In this document: one piece after another, positions 1 through 11,561 of the stretch
Layout: each line of letters opens with the position of its first letter
How positions within the stretch are numbered: position 1 is the stretch's first letter
Assembly: GCA_947467605.1 (NCBI GenBank)
Contig: CANIII010000022.1
Coordinates: 1 to 64,000, forward strand
Origin: Acidobacteriota bacterium
GTDB taxonomy: Bacteria; Acidobacteriota; Vicinamibacteria; Vicinamibacterales; SCN-69-37
Length of the DNA stretch: 64,000 nt
Direction of reading: 5' to 3'
Made by a program: the position numbers and the translations under genes
Notes under the pieces: model-generated
The model's database searches: none
The model's input: the letters and a program-made list of their open reading frames with translations, nothing else
What the model was told of the DNA's origin: nothing

Positions 1-332
1 ACCAGGGGGTCAGAGCCCTTTTCCACGGGAACTGTGGAAAAGGGCTCTGACCCCTTTGGCATGGGCTTCTCACTGGCGGTGACATTGAAACGGAAGGGAT
101 TGCGCGCGGGCAGGATGAATGGGACTTGTGCCGCCAAATGCTGACGCAGGCGCTCGGCCTCTTCATCGATCTGACGCGCGACGGGCACGGTAGATTGTGC
201 AGTCTGCTCGGCCGCAGCGACGTCGCCCCAAGATGGCGCGACGTCCTCACGGGCAGGAGCCGCCGGTGCCTGAACCCACGTGGCCAGAAGCACGACGCAA
301 CCTAACGAAAGGACAAACGCAAACCGCCGCAT
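1..332 (-). CDS. Putative secreted protein, 3' end cut by window edge
   Basis: The frame opens with ATG at 332 and stays open to base 1 (110 codons), so the C-terminus lies outside the window. Residues 1-28 look like a signal peptide: MRRF, a hydrophobic core of about 15 residues, then an Ala/Pro-rich cleavage region. The middle is Glu/Gln/Ala-rich and probably helical (RQIDEEAERLRQHL near 53-66), followed by an ARNPFRF motif near 76-82. From residue 92 the frame runs through a perfect 21-bp inverted repeat and codes a Lys/Gly/Ser/Pro tail. Family not recognised. It is divergent from kdsB with 50 nt between the starts. The signal peptide and steady codon pattern make it likely real, but the function is unknown. 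Confidence 0.6.
   Translation of the reverse strand, partial: MRRFAFVLSLGCVVLLATWVQAPAAPAREDVAPSWGDVAAAEQTAQSTVPVARQIDEEAERLRQHLAAQVPFILPARNPFRFNVTASEKPMPKGSEPFSTVPVEKGSDPL
6..54. repeat. Perfect 21-bp inverted repeat, REP/mobile-palindrome type
   Basis: Arms 6-26 and 34-54 are exact reverse complements (GGGGTCAGAGCCC... / ...GGGCTCTGACCCC) around a 7-nt loop. It lies inside the open frame of the minus-strand gene and adds no stop codon. There is no T-tract, so a terminator role is not favoured. It resembles dispersed palindromic repeats of bacterial genomes; that assignment is inference. Confidence 0.75.
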
Positions 333-347
333 AGCGATAGGGCAAGG

Positions 348-377
348 TTACACCGGGACCTCGAACTGCGGTAATAT
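348..377 (+). promoter_or_regulatory. Candidate promoter of the kds operon
   Basis: TTACAC at 348-353 and TAATAT at 372-377 are separated by 18 nt. Initiation about 6-7 nt after the -10 falls on or beside the GTG at 383, so the mRNA could be leaderless. The -35 match is weak. Confidence 0.4.
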
Positions 378-382
378 TCGTC

Positions 383-2795
<2,413 letters not shown>

Positions 2796-2796
<1 letters not shown>

Positions 2797-3629
2797 TGTC
2801 GCTGACCACGGTCCGCCCCGTTTCAATCGCCCCGGGTGTCGTGCTCGGAGAACGCTCGCTGGTCCTGATTGCGGGCCCCTGCGTCATTGAAAGCGCAGAC
2901 CACGCCGTCGAGCTTGGCGGACGCATCGCCGAAATCGCGCGGCGTGCCGGCATGCCGTACGTCTTCAAGGCGTCGTTCGACAAAGCGAACCGCACATCGT
3001 TTGCGTCGTTTCGTGGTCCAGGCCTCGACGACGGGCTGAAGACTCTGGCACGCGTGAAGAAAGAGCTCGGCGTGCCCGTCCTGACGGATATTCACGATGC
3101 GTCGCAAGCCGCGCCGACCGGCGAAATCGTGGACATCCTCCAGATCCCGGCGTTCCTCTCACGGCAAACGGACCTGATCACGGCGGCCGCGAAGACCGGC
3201 CGCGTCGTGAACGTGAAGAAGGGCCAATTCCTCGCACCGCTCGACATGAAGCACGCGGTGAAGAAAGTCACGGAAGCCGGCAACGATCGCGTCTTCATCA
3301 CTGAGCGCGGCTACACCTTCGGCTACAACAACCTGGTTGTTGATATGCGCGCGTTCCCGATGATGCGCGCGCTGGGCGTGCCAGTCGTGTTCGACGTCAC
3401 GCACAGCCTGCAACTCCCGGGCGGTGGCGATGGCGTCACGGCCGGCTTGGCGGAATACATCGAGCCACTGGCGAGCGCCGGTGTCGGTGCGGGCGTCGAT
3501 GGTGTCTTTCTCGAAGTGCACGAAGATCCGAAGCGCGCCAAGAGCGATGCCCAGAACGCGCTCGCGCTCGCGCTCCTGCCGGCCCTGCTCGACCGGCTCG
3601 TGCGCATGAACGAGGTCGCAAAGTCGTGA
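2796..3629 (+). CDS. kdsA: 3-deoxy-8-phosphooctulonate synthase (Kdo-8-P synthase)
   Basis: Condenses PEP with D-arabinose 5-phosphate to Kdo 8-phosphate. The 277-aa product contains AGPCVIES, FKASFDKANRTS, DIHD, NVKKGQFLAP and DVTHSLQLPGG, all hallmarks of the KdsA/DAHP synthase I family. The ATG at 2796 overlaps the pyrG stop (TGATG) and gives the usual length and N-terminus; the frame itself is open further upstream inside pyrG. The next gene overlaps by 4 nt (GTGA). The NVKKGQF segment, rather than a Cys-based metal site, suggests the metal-independent class, though this is inferred from motifs only. Confidence 0.96.
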
Positions 3630-4612
3630 CCCAGAAACCGTCACCGCAGGATGAGCCGAGTCTCACGCTCGCACGCGAAGTGCTCGAAACCGAGTCGCGC
3701 GCCATCCTCGGCCTGATTCCGCAACTGGACGCCCGCTTCCCCGCTGCCGTGGAGATGCTGTTCGGCTGTGCCGGCCGCGTCGTGCTCTCGGGCATGGGCA
3801 AGTCCGGCATCATCGCGCGCAAGCTCGCCGCCACGCTCTCGAGCACCGGCACCGCCGCCTATTTTCTACATCCCGCTGAAGCCATTCATGGCGATCTCGG
3901 CGTCGTCCGAGACGACGACATCGTGATCGCGTTGTCGCACAGTGGCGAGACCGAAGAGCTCGTGCGGTTGGTGGAATCGATTCGACGGACGGGCGCACGC
4001 CTGATCGTGATCACCGGCGAAGATCAATCAACGCTGGCACAGGCGGCAGACATCGCGCTCAGTTGCCATGTGTCTGAGGAAGCCTGCCCACTGAATCTCG
4101 CGCCGACGGCCAGCACCACCGCGGCACTCGCACTCGGTGATGCGCTCGCGATGGCCTTGTCGCAGCGCAAGGGCTTCCGTCAGGAGAACTTCGCAAATCT
4201 GCATCCCGGTGGACGGCTGGGCAAGAAGCTGATGCGCGTCGAGAGCCTGATGCATGGAGGCGACCTGATCCCTCGCGTCTCGCCATCGACCAGCGTCGCC
4301 GACGTGATTCATGAAATGTCGAGCAAGCGCCTCGGCGTGACCTCGGTTGTTGACGAGCATGACCGGCTGGTCGGCATCGTGACGGACGGCGACCTGCGGC
4401 GCCATCTCACGAGCGGCGTGAACCTGCTCGAGCGGCGCGCCGCAGACATCATGACCAAGGATCCGGTTGCCATCTCCACCAAAGTGCTGGCGGTGGAAGC
4501 GCTGCAGCAGATGGAACAGCGCAAGATCACGTCGCTGGTCGTCGTCGACAATGAGCGACGCGTCGTCGGCGTCGTGCACCTGCATGACCTGCTGCGCACG
4601 CGGATGGTCTGA
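3626..4612 (+). CDS. kdsD: D-arabinose 5-phosphate isomerase, KpsF/GutQ type
   Basis: Interconverts D-ribulose 5-phosphate and D-arabinose 5-phosphate, the first committed step of Kdo synthesis. The 328-aa protein has an N-terminal SIS domain (VVLSGMGKSGIIARKLAATLSS near 52-73, HPAEAIHGDLG, LSHSGET) followed by two CBS domains (about 205-328, with SKRLGVTSVVDE and MTKDPVAIS), the standard KdsD layout. The GTG start overlaps the kdsA stop by 4 nt, implying translational coupling. With kdsA, kdsC and kdsB the whole route from ribulose 5-phosphate to CMP-Kdo is present in this operon. Confidence 0.95.
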   Translation: MTQKPSPQDEPSLTLAREVLETESRAILGLIPQLDARFPAAVEMLFGCAGRVVLSGMGKSGIIARKLAATLSSTGTAAYFLHPAEAIHGDLGVVRDDDIVIALSHSGETEELVRLVESIRRTGARLIVITGEDQSTLAQAADIALSCHVSEEACPLNLAPTASTTAALALGDALAMALSQRKGFRQENFANLHPGGRLGKKLMRVESLMHGGDLIPRVSPSTSVADVIHEMSSKRLGVTSVVDEHDRLVGIVTDGDLRRHLTSGVNLLERRAADIMTKDPVAISTKVLAVEALQQMEQRKITSLVVVDNERRVVGVVHLHDLLRTRMV

Positions 4613-4615
4613 CCT

Positions 4616-5152
4616 GTGGCGCCCATCAGCTCTGCCGAGTTCGGCGTGCGCGCCGAAGCCATTCGCCTGCTCCTCTTCGACGTCGATGGCGTCCTCACCG
4701 ACGGCAGTGTCAATGTTGACGCCAACGGCGTTGAGCTCAAGCGCTTTCACATCCGCGACGGCGCCGGCCTCGCATACGCACAGCGCGCGGGATTGCTGAC
4801 CGGCGTCCTGTCGGCGCGATCCTCTGGCGCCACGACTGCGCGCGCGAACGAGCTGCACATGGCCGTCATCGTTCAGGGCGTGGCCAACAAACGCATCGCG
4901 CTCGAGGAAATCCTGATCAGTCATGGACTCACCGCGGAGGAAGTGGCCTACATGGGCGACGATCTCGTGGATCTGCCGGTCATGCGGATGGTGGGCTTGT
5001 CGGCCGCTCCGGCCGATGCCGTGCCGGAAGTCGCCGCCATCGCGCACTACGTCAGCTGGCATTCCGGCGGCGATGGCGCCGTCCGCGAATTCGTGGAAGC
5101 CGTCCTGAAGGCCCGTGGCCAGTGGGATGATGTCGTGGCGCACTTCAACTGA
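4616..5152 (+). CDS. kdsC: 3-deoxy-D-manno-octulosonate 8-phosphate phosphatase
   Basis: HAD-family phosphatase that removes the phosphate from Kdo 8-phosphate before KdsB acts. The 178-aa product has the C0-capped HAD pattern: LLFDVDGVLTDG near 19-30 (nucleophile Asp and acid/base Asp), the KRFHIRDGAG segment, LSARSS, and YMGDDLVDLPVM as the Mg-binding motif. Length fits the KdsC tetramer family. It starts at GTG 4616, three nt after kdsD, and lapB follows after 2 nt. Confidence 0.95.
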   Translation: MAPISSAEFGVRAEAIRLLLFDVDGVLTDGSVNVDANGVELKRFHIRDGAGLAYAQRAGLLTGVLSARSSGATTARANELHMAVIVQGVANKRIALEEILISHGLTAEEVAYMGDDLVDLPVMRMVGLSAAPADAVPEVAAIAHYVSWHSGGDGAVREFVEAVLKARGQWDDVVAHFN

Positions 5153-5154
5153 CC

Positions 5155-6387
5155 ATGCAGCCCTACTACACCCTGATCGGCGTCCTCATCGCGTTGCTGG
5201 TCGGTCTGGCCATTGGCAAGGCGTGGGAACGCTACAAACTGATCGAAGGCCGTTGGATCGACCGACGCCGCGTTCGACAGGCGCCGCACTTCATCCTCGG
5301 CTTGAACTATCTGGTGGCCAATCAGGTCGATGCGGCGATTGAGGAACTGGAGAAAGCCTCCGCCATTGATCCTGGCGCGCTCGAGGTCAAGCTTGTGCTC
5401 GGGAATCTCTATCGCGAGAAGGGACAAGTCGGCCGCGCCGTCGCGGAACATCAGGCACTGCTGCAGCGCCCCCGGCTCAATCGCATCGAACATGCGAATG
5501 TGCTGCTCTGTCTCGGACTCGACTACCGGCGCGGCGGCTTCATCGACCGCGCGACGACCGCGTTCTCAGAAGTGCTGAAGCTCGATCCTGAAAACGAGGC
5601 GGCACTCGCCAATCTCGAAAAGCTGCAGGAGGAACAACACCAGTGGCAGGAAGCGTACGTGACGCGTCAGCGTCTGGCGTCGCTCGCCGGCCCGCCGGAA
5701 CAGCCACGATCGCAGGCAATCCTCGCATTTCTGGAACACGAGATCGGCCTGCAGGCACTCAAGCAGCATCAGCTGACCAGTGCGGCCGAGCGATTCCTGG
5801 CAGCCATCGAACTCGATCGCCTGGTGGTACCGGCATATCTGCACCTGGGTGACGTCCGGGAACAGCAGCACGATGAGGCGGCGGCGATCAAGGTATGGGA
5901 AACCATGATCGAGGTCGCTCCCGAACGCGCATACCTCGCCTTTGATCGACTCGAGCGGGCATTCCGAGCCATCGGCGCACCCGATCGGTTTGAAGCGCTC
6001 TGTCATCGGCTCATTCAGAGCACACCGCGCGACTGGCGCGCTCGCGTCGCGTTCGCGGCGCATCTGACAACGCGCGGTGAAGCCGCAAAGGCCCTCGAGA
6101 TCGTGTTTGAGGCGCTGGAGCACAACCCGCACGCGCTCGCCATCCATCAGGCGATCTGGAACACGCTCGAGGCACTGCATCTGCCGAGCCATCTGGTGGC
6201 CCGCTACGTCGAGATCACGCGCACTTCCGTGTTCTACATGGATCCGCACCTCTGCACGCGATGCCGGTATCGCAGCACCGAACTCCTCTGGCAGTGTCCG
6301 CATTGCCACGAGTGGAATACCTTCGTCGAAGAGCGCATTACGCCGGCGACGGATAACGATTCGGAACTGCCGGCCGTCACCGACTAG
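5155..6387 (+). CDS. lapB: LapB/YciM-type LPS assembly protein, TPR plus rubredoxin-like metal site
   Basis: In E. coli LapB is an inner-membrane-anchored TPR protein that controls LpxC turnover through FtsH and couples LPS synthesis to export. This 410-aa protein has one N-terminal membrane anchor (about residues 5-22), consecutive TPRs over about 40-340, and a C-terminal rubredoxin-type metal knot with cysteines at 367, 370, 381 and 384 (CTRC ... CPHC). All three parts of the family are therefore present. Placement directly behind the Kdo genes supports a role in LPS balance. No lpxC or ftsH is in the window. Confidence 0.88.
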   Translation: MQPYYTLIGVLIALLVGLAIGKAWERYKLIEGRWIDRRRVRQAPHFILGLNYLVANQVDAAIEELEKASAIDPGALEVKLVLGNLYREKGQVGRAVAEHQALLQRPRLNRIEHANVLLCLGLDYRRGGFIDRATTAFSEVLKLDPENEAALANLEKLQEEQHQWQEAYVTRQRLASLAGPPEQPRSQAILAFLEHEIGLQALKQHQLTSAAERFLAAIELDRLVVPAYLHLGDVREQQHDEAAAIKVWETMIEVAPERAYLAFDRLERAFRAIGAPDRFEALCHRLIQSTPRDWRARVAFAAHLTTRGEAAKALEIVFEALEHNPHALAIHQAIWNTLEALHLPSHLVARYVEITRTSVFYMDPHLCTRCRYRSTELLWQCPHCHEWNTFVEERITPATDNDSELPAVTD

Positions 6388-6389
6388 CC

Positions 6390-7001
6390 ATGCGTCCCCG
6401 TCCACTGCGCGTAGCGTTGACCGGCGGTATCGCGTCAGGCAAGAGTCACTGCCTCGCGCGGTTCATTGCCAAGGGCACGCCCGTGATCGACGCGGACGCG
6501 CTGGCGCACACCGTCGTCGCCGAAGGAACACCGGGCGCGGCTGCAGTCATCGACCGCTTCGGCACACTCGATCGTGGCGACATCGCGGCCATCGTCTTCA
6601 CCGATGCCGTGGCCCGACATGACCTTGAAGCGATCATTCATCCACGTGTGTATACCGGGATCAATGAGTGGTTTCGAGCGCTCCGCCACGCGCCATTCGG
6701 CATCGCCGACATTCCGCTGCTCTTTGAAACAGGCCACGCCGGTGACTTCGACCGCGTGATTATCACGTCGTGCCGGCCGGAGCAGCAACGTCAACGATTG
6801 CTCGCGCGCGGCCTCACTCCCGACGACGCGGAAGCCCGCATGGCGACGCAGTTGTCATTTGAGGAAAAGATGCGACGGGCCCAGCGGGCCAACCTGCTCG
6901 TGGACGTCATCGATACTTCAGGCAGCACGGCGGAGAGCGATGCCGCGGTGGATCGAATTATCGAGCGGCTCGGCTCTCTGCCGCCACGAGTGTGTTCTTA
7001 A
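6390..7001 (+). CDS. coaE: Dephospho-CoA kinase
   Basis: Catalyses the last step of CoA synthesis, phosphorylating the 3'-hydroxyl of dephospho-CoA. The 203-aa protein has the P-loop TGGIASGKS near residues 11-19, the VIDADALAH motif, a GFGT-like segment (here RFGTL), DIPLLFET, and a C-terminal helical lid with RQRLLARG. It is the last plus-strand gene of the kds run. Its 3' end overlaps the convergent folD gene by 44 nt. Confidence 0.93.
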   Translation: MRPRPLRVALTGGIASGKSHCLARFIAKGTPVIDADALAHTVVAEGTPGAAAVIDRFGTLDRGDIAAIVFTDAVARHDLEAIIHPRVYTGINEWFRALRHAPFGIADIPLLFETGHAGDFDRVIITSCRPEQQRQRLLARGLTPDDAEARMATQLSFEEKMRRAQRANLLVDVIDTSGSTAESDAAVDRIIERLGSLPPRVCS

Positions 7002-7887
7002 GCAGCAGCGCAATGGTCAGTGGGCCCACACCGCCCGGCACCGGCGTCATCGCTCCGGCCACGTCCCAGACGCCCGGGTGCACGTCACCGACCACGGTCG
7101 AGCCTTTCTTGTCGAAGCTCGCCAGCCGCTCCGAACGATCGCCAAACAGGGACGCCACCTGTTGACGATCTGACGTCGGCGAAACACCCACATCAATCAC
7201 AGTCGCGCCCGCCTTGACCATCGCGGGCGTCACAAAACCTGGCCGACCAATTGCCGACACCAAAATGTCTGCGTCTCGCGTGACCGCAGGCAGATCCTTT
7301 GTCCGTGAGTGACAAATCGTCACTGTCGCGTCGCGCTGCAACAGCATCAGCGCCATCGGCTTGCCGACAATCTCGCTGCGGCCGATCACGACCGCGCGAG
7401 TGCCCGCGATGGCAATCCCCGAGCGCTCCAGCAGTTCAATCACGCCACTCGGTGTGCACGCAGCCAGCGTGGCTCTGCCCTGCACCAGGAGGCCAACATT
7501 GAGGGGATGAAACCCGTCGACGTCCTTGCTGGGATTGATGGCGTCGAACACGTCCTGCTCCGCCTTTTTCCCCAACGCTGCCGGCAGTGGCGACTGCACG
7601 AGGATGCCGTCACACGTCGCATCTTCGTTCAACTGATACACCATGCCGAGCACGGCTTCGCGCGTGGATGTCGCCGGCATCCGATGCACGCTGACGTGCA
7701 GTCCTGTCTCAACACCCGCGCGTTCTTTCGCGCCGACATAGACCTTGGACGCGGGATCGTCGCCCACAAGGAGGATGTGGAGGGAGGGGGCGCGGCCGTG
7801 GGCCGACGCAAAAGCGGCGACCCGCGGTGTCAATTCACCGCGGATCGCCGCCGCACAAAGAGTTCCGTCGAGTCGAGTCGCCGACAT
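6958..7887 (-). CDS. folD: Bifunctional methylenetetrahydrofolate dehydrogenase/cyclohydrolase
   Basis: Interconverts 5,10-methylene- and 10-formyl-tetrahydrofolate with NADP. The 309-aa protein shows the family marks: VGDDPASKVYVGAKERA with the catalytic Lys region, GILVQSPLP, KDVDGFHPLNVG, the Rossmann segment VIGRSEIVGKPMA, and PVPGGVGPLTIALLLKNT near the end. It has a slightly longer C-terminus than usual (AAESRAAR), the part that overlaps coaE antisense. Start ATG 7887 gives the canonical N-terminus. Confidence 0.95.
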   Translation of the reverse strand: MSATRLDGTLCAAAIRGELTPRVAAFASAHGRAPSLHILLVGDDPASKVYVGAKERAGVETGLHVSVHRMPATSTREAVLGMVYQLNEDATCDGILVQSPLPAALGKKAEQDVFDAINPSKDVDGFHPLNVGLLVQGRATLAACTPSGVIELLERSGIAIAGTRAVVIGRSEIVGKPMALMLLQRDATVTICHSRTKDLPAVTRDADILVSAIGRPGFVTPAMVKAGATVIDVGVSPTSDRQQVASLFGDRSERLASFDKKGSTVVGDVHPGVWDVAGAMTPVPGGVGPLTIALLLKNTLVAAESRAAR

Positions 7888-7903
7888 CGACGCTAGTGTA
7901 TCG

Positions 7904-9403
7904 CTATCCCTTGGCGAGCCGGCTGTTCTTGATGCCGTAGCTGAAGTAGATCACGAGGCCAATCGCGAGCCACACGATCAATCGCAGCCAGTTGGTCCAG
8001 CCGAGGCCGTAGATCATGGCCGAGCAGACCACCACGCCGAGCGTTGACACGAGCGGCAGCGCCGGCACGGTGAAACCGCGCGGGATGTCAGGACGACGCA
8101 CGCGCATCATCCAGACACCGATGCACACAAGGATGAAAGCGAACAGCGTGCCGATGCTCGTCATTTCGCCGACGATGTCATCAGGGATGAACGCCGCAAA
8201 GAGCGCCGTGAAGACGAAGAAGAGCCAGTTCGACTTGTACGGCGTCTGGAACTTCGGGTGGGTCTCGGAGAACAGCTTCGGCACGAGGCCATCGCGGCTC
8301 ATTGAGTAGAACACGCGCGACTGTCCGAGGAGCATCACGAGGATGACCGAGGAGAAGCCGGCGAGGATCGCCACCGTGACGAAGTTCGACAGCCAGCCGT
8401 AGCCATGCATGTACGTCGTGATCGCGGCGGCCACCGAGGCCTCACCACCGAGCTTCGGATCCTGGAAGAACGAGACCGGGCCGAGGCCGCTGAGCACCCA
8501 TGAGAACAGCACGTAGAGCAACGTGCAGACGACGAGCGAACCCAGAATGCCGATCGGCATGTCCTTCTTCGGATTCTTCGCTTCCTGCGCGGCCGTGGAG
8601 ACGGCGTCGAAGCCGATGAACGCAAAGAACACGACACCAGCCGCACCAAGAATACCCATGATGCCGCCGTACGCGTGTTGGATGCCCTCATGGTTTGTGA
8701 CCATACGCGGCTCTGGAATCAGCGGCGTGTGGTTGGCCGGATCGATGAACCCCCAACCGAGCGTGATCACCATCAGGACAATCGACACCTTGAGGACGAC
8801 GATAATGCCGTTGATGACCGCGGACTGCTGTGTGCCACGAATCAGGAGCAGCGTGATCAGAAACAGAATGCCGACCGCGGGCACGTTCATCATGCCGTGC
8901 ACTGCCGCGACACCGTTGACGCCAGTGTCCGGCATGACCTGAAACGGCGAGTGGTACCACTGCCAGGGTATTTGTAAATTGACGAACCCAAGCACCCGAT
9001 TGAAGTACTGACTCCACGCGATCGCGACCGTGGCGGCACCAACGGCGTATTCGAGGACCAGATCCCAGCCAATGATCCACGCCATGAGTTCGCCCATGGT
9101 TGCGTAGGAGTAGGTATACGCGCTGCCGGCGATCGGAATCATCGAGGCAAACTCGGCGTAGCAGAGTCCGGCGAACGCGCAGCCGATGCCGGCGACGAGG
9201 AACGCGAGGACAACCGATGGGCCCGCGCGCTCAGCGATCGCGTTGGCGGTTCGGACAAACAGGCCCGCGCCGATGATAGCGCCGATGCCAAGGGCGACGA
9301 GCGCTCCGGCACCGAGGGTCCGCTTCAGCGAGCCTTCACCCGTCGCGGCACCGTCGGCCATGAGGCGTTCGATCGACTTGGTTCGAAACATTGAGCCAGC
9401 CAT
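7904..9403 (-). CDS. APC-family amino acid permease, cationic amino acid transporter-like
   Basis: The 499-aa membrane protein has about 12-13 hydrophobic segments and the APC core signature near the first one (GIGAIIGAGLFVRTA, about residues 39-53). The CAT/YfnA-type subgroup is suggested by AGLCYAEFASMIPIAGSAYTY and by FFAFIGFDAVSTAAQEAKNPK. It probably imports amino acids across the inner membrane in exchange with or driven by protons; substrate cannot be read from sequence. The ATG at 9403 has a good AAGGAG site 6 nt upstream. A TATAAT lies about 70 nt before the start. Confidence 0.88.
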   Translation of the reverse strand: MAGSMFRTKSIERLMADGAATGEGSLKRTLGAGALVALGIGAIIGAGLFVRTANAIAERAGPSVVLAFLVAGIGCAFAGLCYAEFASMIPIAGSAYTYSYATMGELMAWIIGWDLVLEYAVGAATVAIAWSQYFNRVLGFVNLQIPWQWYHSPFQVMPDTGVNGVAAVHGMMNVPAVGILFLITLLLIRGTQQSAVINGIIVVLKVSIVLMVITLGWGFIDPANHTPLIPEPRMVTNHEGIQHAYGGIMGILGAAGVVFFAFIGFDAVSTAAQEAKNPKKDMPIGILGSLVVCTLLYVLFSWVLSGLGPVSFFQDPKLGGEASVAAAITTYMHGYGWLSNFVTVAILAGFSSVILVMLLGQSRVFYSMSRDGLVPKLFSETHPKFQTPYKSNWLFFVFTALFAAFIPDDIVGEMTSIGTLFAFILVCIGVWMMRVRRPDIPRGFTVPALPLVSTLGVVVCSAMIYGLGWTNWLRLIVWLAIGLVIYFSYGIKNSRLAKG

Positions 9404-9476
9404 TTATCTCCTTCTCTCTTTCGTGAGTGCTTGCGTAAACCCGACGCGGCAGGCGCGACGTGGCGAAATCCCCGCG

Positions 9477-9482
9477 ATTATA
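9477..9482 (-). promoter_or_regulatory. Candidate -10 element of the permease gene
   Basis: On the minus strand the sequence reads TATAAT, preceded by CCCG and followed by CGCGGGG, so the box lies inside a small inverted repeat. No convincing -35 was found at 16-18 nt. A leader of about 65-70 nt would precede the permease start at 9403. Confidence 0.4.
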
Positions 9483-9523
9483 CGGGACCCTGTGACGATT
9501 TCACCGGAAAGTCACCGCGGAAC

Positions 9524-10174
9524 TCACGTGCACGCGGCGATAAACGCCCGGGCACGACTGGCCAGATCTCCCCTCAGCAGATCGGAGATCACCGCGACCG
9601 ACGTCGCTCCGGCGGCCAATACTCCCGGCGCCGTCTCCAACGTAATCCCGCCGATCGCCACGAGCGGCCGCCCACCGGCGATCGCCGCCGCGTTGGCCAC
9701 CATCGACACGCCAACGGCCGGATCAGCCGGCGCCTTGCTCACGGTGGGAAAGACTGGACCAATCGCCAAATAGTGGGCCGGTTCGTCGAGACCCGCGCGC
9801 AACTGATCAAGCGTGTGTGTCGAGAGGCCAATCAATAGTTCGTCCGGACCTTTAGGTCCGGGGAGTTCCGACCAACTCGCTCGCACCTGCCTCGGCGTCA
9901 GGTCGCCCTGGCCCACATGCACGCCGTCGGCACCGCACATCGCGGCCATGTCGGCGCGATCATTCACGATGAACGTGGCACCGGCCGCGCGCGCGCGGGG
10001 GGCCAACGCGTCCGCGAGCGCCAGCAGGGCACCGCTCGACATCGACTTTGCGCGTAGCTGAATGAGGCGGATCCCGGCGTCGAGCCACACGTCACACACC
10101 ACGGTGGGCTCGAGCCCACGCGCGATGAGCGTGTCGATATCCAGAATGGCGTAGAGCCTAGGCAGACTCGGCAA
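9524..10174 (-). CDS. thiE: Thiamine-phosphate synthase
   Basis: Couples HMP-PP with carboxy-HET-P (or HET-P) to thiamine phosphate. The 216-aa TIM-barrel protein has the canonical ThiE motifs: [42 protein letters not shown] and VAIGGI. It starts with TTG at 10174 and overlaps the 3' end of accC by 17 nt; no better start is near. It is the last gene of the long pilM-accC run. A second, more divergent family member is at 37531-38196. Confidence 0.92.
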   Translation of the reverse strand: MPSLPRLYAILDIDTLIARGLEPTVVCDVWLDAGIRLIQLRAKSMSSGALLALADALAPRARAAGATFIVNDRADMAAMCGADGVHVGQGDLTPRQVRASWSELPGPKGPDELLIGLSTHTLDQLRAGLDEPAHYLAIGPVFPTVSKAPADPAVGVSMVANAAAIAGGRPLVAIGGITLETAPGVLAAGATSVAVISDLLRGDLASRARAFIAACT

Positions 10175-11537
10175 GCTTCTTTGCCGCAGCAGCGGCGTCC
10201 GGCTTGGCGAAGCGTTCCATAAACGCGGTGCTGAGTTTTCCGGCGACGAAATCCGGTTCGGCGAGAATCTTCAACTGCAGTGGGATGGTCGTCTTGATCC
10301 CGTCAACAACCGTCATCTCGAGCGTCCGACGCATACGCGCGATGGCCTCGTTACGGTCGCGGCCCCACGTGATGATCTTGGCCACAAGCGAGTCGTAGTA
10401 GGGCGACACCGTGCACTCCGAATGCGCGTAGGTATCGACGCGGACACCCGGTCCCCCGGGTGTGCTGAACGCGTGGATCACCCCTGGACTCGGCGTGAAC
10501 GTCTCGGGATCCTCGGCATTGATGCGGCACTCGATGGCGTGCCCACGGAACTCGATCTCGCTTTGCTTGACCGACAACCGCTCGCCGGCTGCCACGCGGA
10601 TCTGCTCTTTAACGATGTCGATGCCGGTGATGCACTCGGTGACCGGGTGTTCCACCTGCAGACGCGTGTTCACTTCGAGGAAATAGAAGTGGCCCGTCTG
10701 ATCCATGATGAACTCAAAGGTGCCGGCGTTCGAATACTGCACGGCTTTCGCCGCATCGACCACCGTCGCCCCGAGCTTGCGACGCTGCTTGTCGGTCAGC
10801 GCCACCGACGGCGCTTCCTCGAGCAACTTCTGATGACGCCGCTGGATCGAACACTCGCGCTCACCAAGATGCACCACGTTGCCGTGATGGTCGCCCATCA
10901 CCTGGATCTCGATATGGCGCGGCGCGATGACGTACTTCTCGATGTAGACGTCGCCGTTGCCGAAGGCGGCTTCCGCTTCGCGCGTCGCCATCTTCACATT
11001 CTTCGCCAGTTCGTCCATGTTGTGAACGATGCGCATGCCACGACCACCGCCACCAGCGACGGCTTTGATGATGACCGGCAGGCCAATTTCTTTCGCGATC
11101 TTGATCGCCTGCTCTTCGCTCTGCAGTGGTCCGTCGCTGCCCGGCAGCACCGGGACGCCGGCCTTCTTCATCGCGCGGCGCGCGCGCGACTTGTCACCGA
11201 GCAGACGAATCGCGCTCGGGTCCGGACCAATGAACTTGACATGGCAGGCTTCGCAGACTTCCGCGAGGTACGCGCTCTCCGACAGGAATCCGTAGCCGGG
11301 GTGAATCGCGTCGGCCCCGGTGATCTCGGCGGCGCTGATGATCGCCGGCACACTGAGGTAGCTGTCGGCGCTCCGGGCCGGGCCGATGCAGACGTCCTGA
11401 TCGGCAAACCGCACGTGCAGCGAATGTTCGTCGGCCTCCGAATAGACGGCCACGGTCTTGATGCCCATCTCGCGACACGCGCTGATGATGCGGAGTGCGA
11501 TTTCGCCACGATTCGCAATCAGGATCTTCTTGAACAT
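10158..11537 (-). CDS. accC: Acetyl-CoA carboxylase, biotin carboxylase subunit
   Basis: ATP-dependent carboxylation of the biotin on AccB, the first half-reaction of malonyl-CoA formation. The 459-aa protein begins [17 protein letters not shown], has the ATP-grasp glycine loop [13 protein letters not shown] near 160-172, the [17 protein letters not shown] segment, and [14 protein letters not shown] with catalytic Glu/Arg residues. Size is typical. It follows accB with 24 nt, as in most bacteria, while the carboxyltransferase genes accA and accD are not in the window. Confidence 0.97.
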   Translation of the reverse strand: MFKKILIANRGEIALRIISACREMGIKTVAVYSEADEHSLHVRFADQDVCIGPARSADSYLSVPAIISAAEITGADAIHPGYGFLSESAYLAEVCEACHVKFIGPDPSAIRLLGDKSRARRAMKKAGVPVLPGSDGPLQSEEQAIKIAKEIGLPVIIKAVAGGGGRGMRIVHNMDELAKNVKMATREAEAAFGNGDVYIEKYVIAPRHIEIQVMGDHHGNVVHLGERECSIQRRHQKLLEEAPSVALTDKQRRKLGATVVDAAKAVQYSNAGTFEFIMDQTGHFYFLEVNTRLQVEHPVTECITGIDIVKEQIRVAAGERLSVKQSEIEFRGHAIECRINAEDPETFTPSPGVIHAFSTPGGPGVRVDTYAHSECTVSPYYDSLVAKIITWGRDRNEAIARMRRTLEMTVVDGIKTTIPLQLKILAEPDFVAGKLSTAFMERFAKPDAAAAAKKLAESA

Positions 11538-11561
11538 GGGGCTGTCAGCTCCGAGTCCGCT

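Noticed and set aside
6..54. Palindrome as a terminator
   Set aside because: No T-tract on either side and it lies within an open reading frame.
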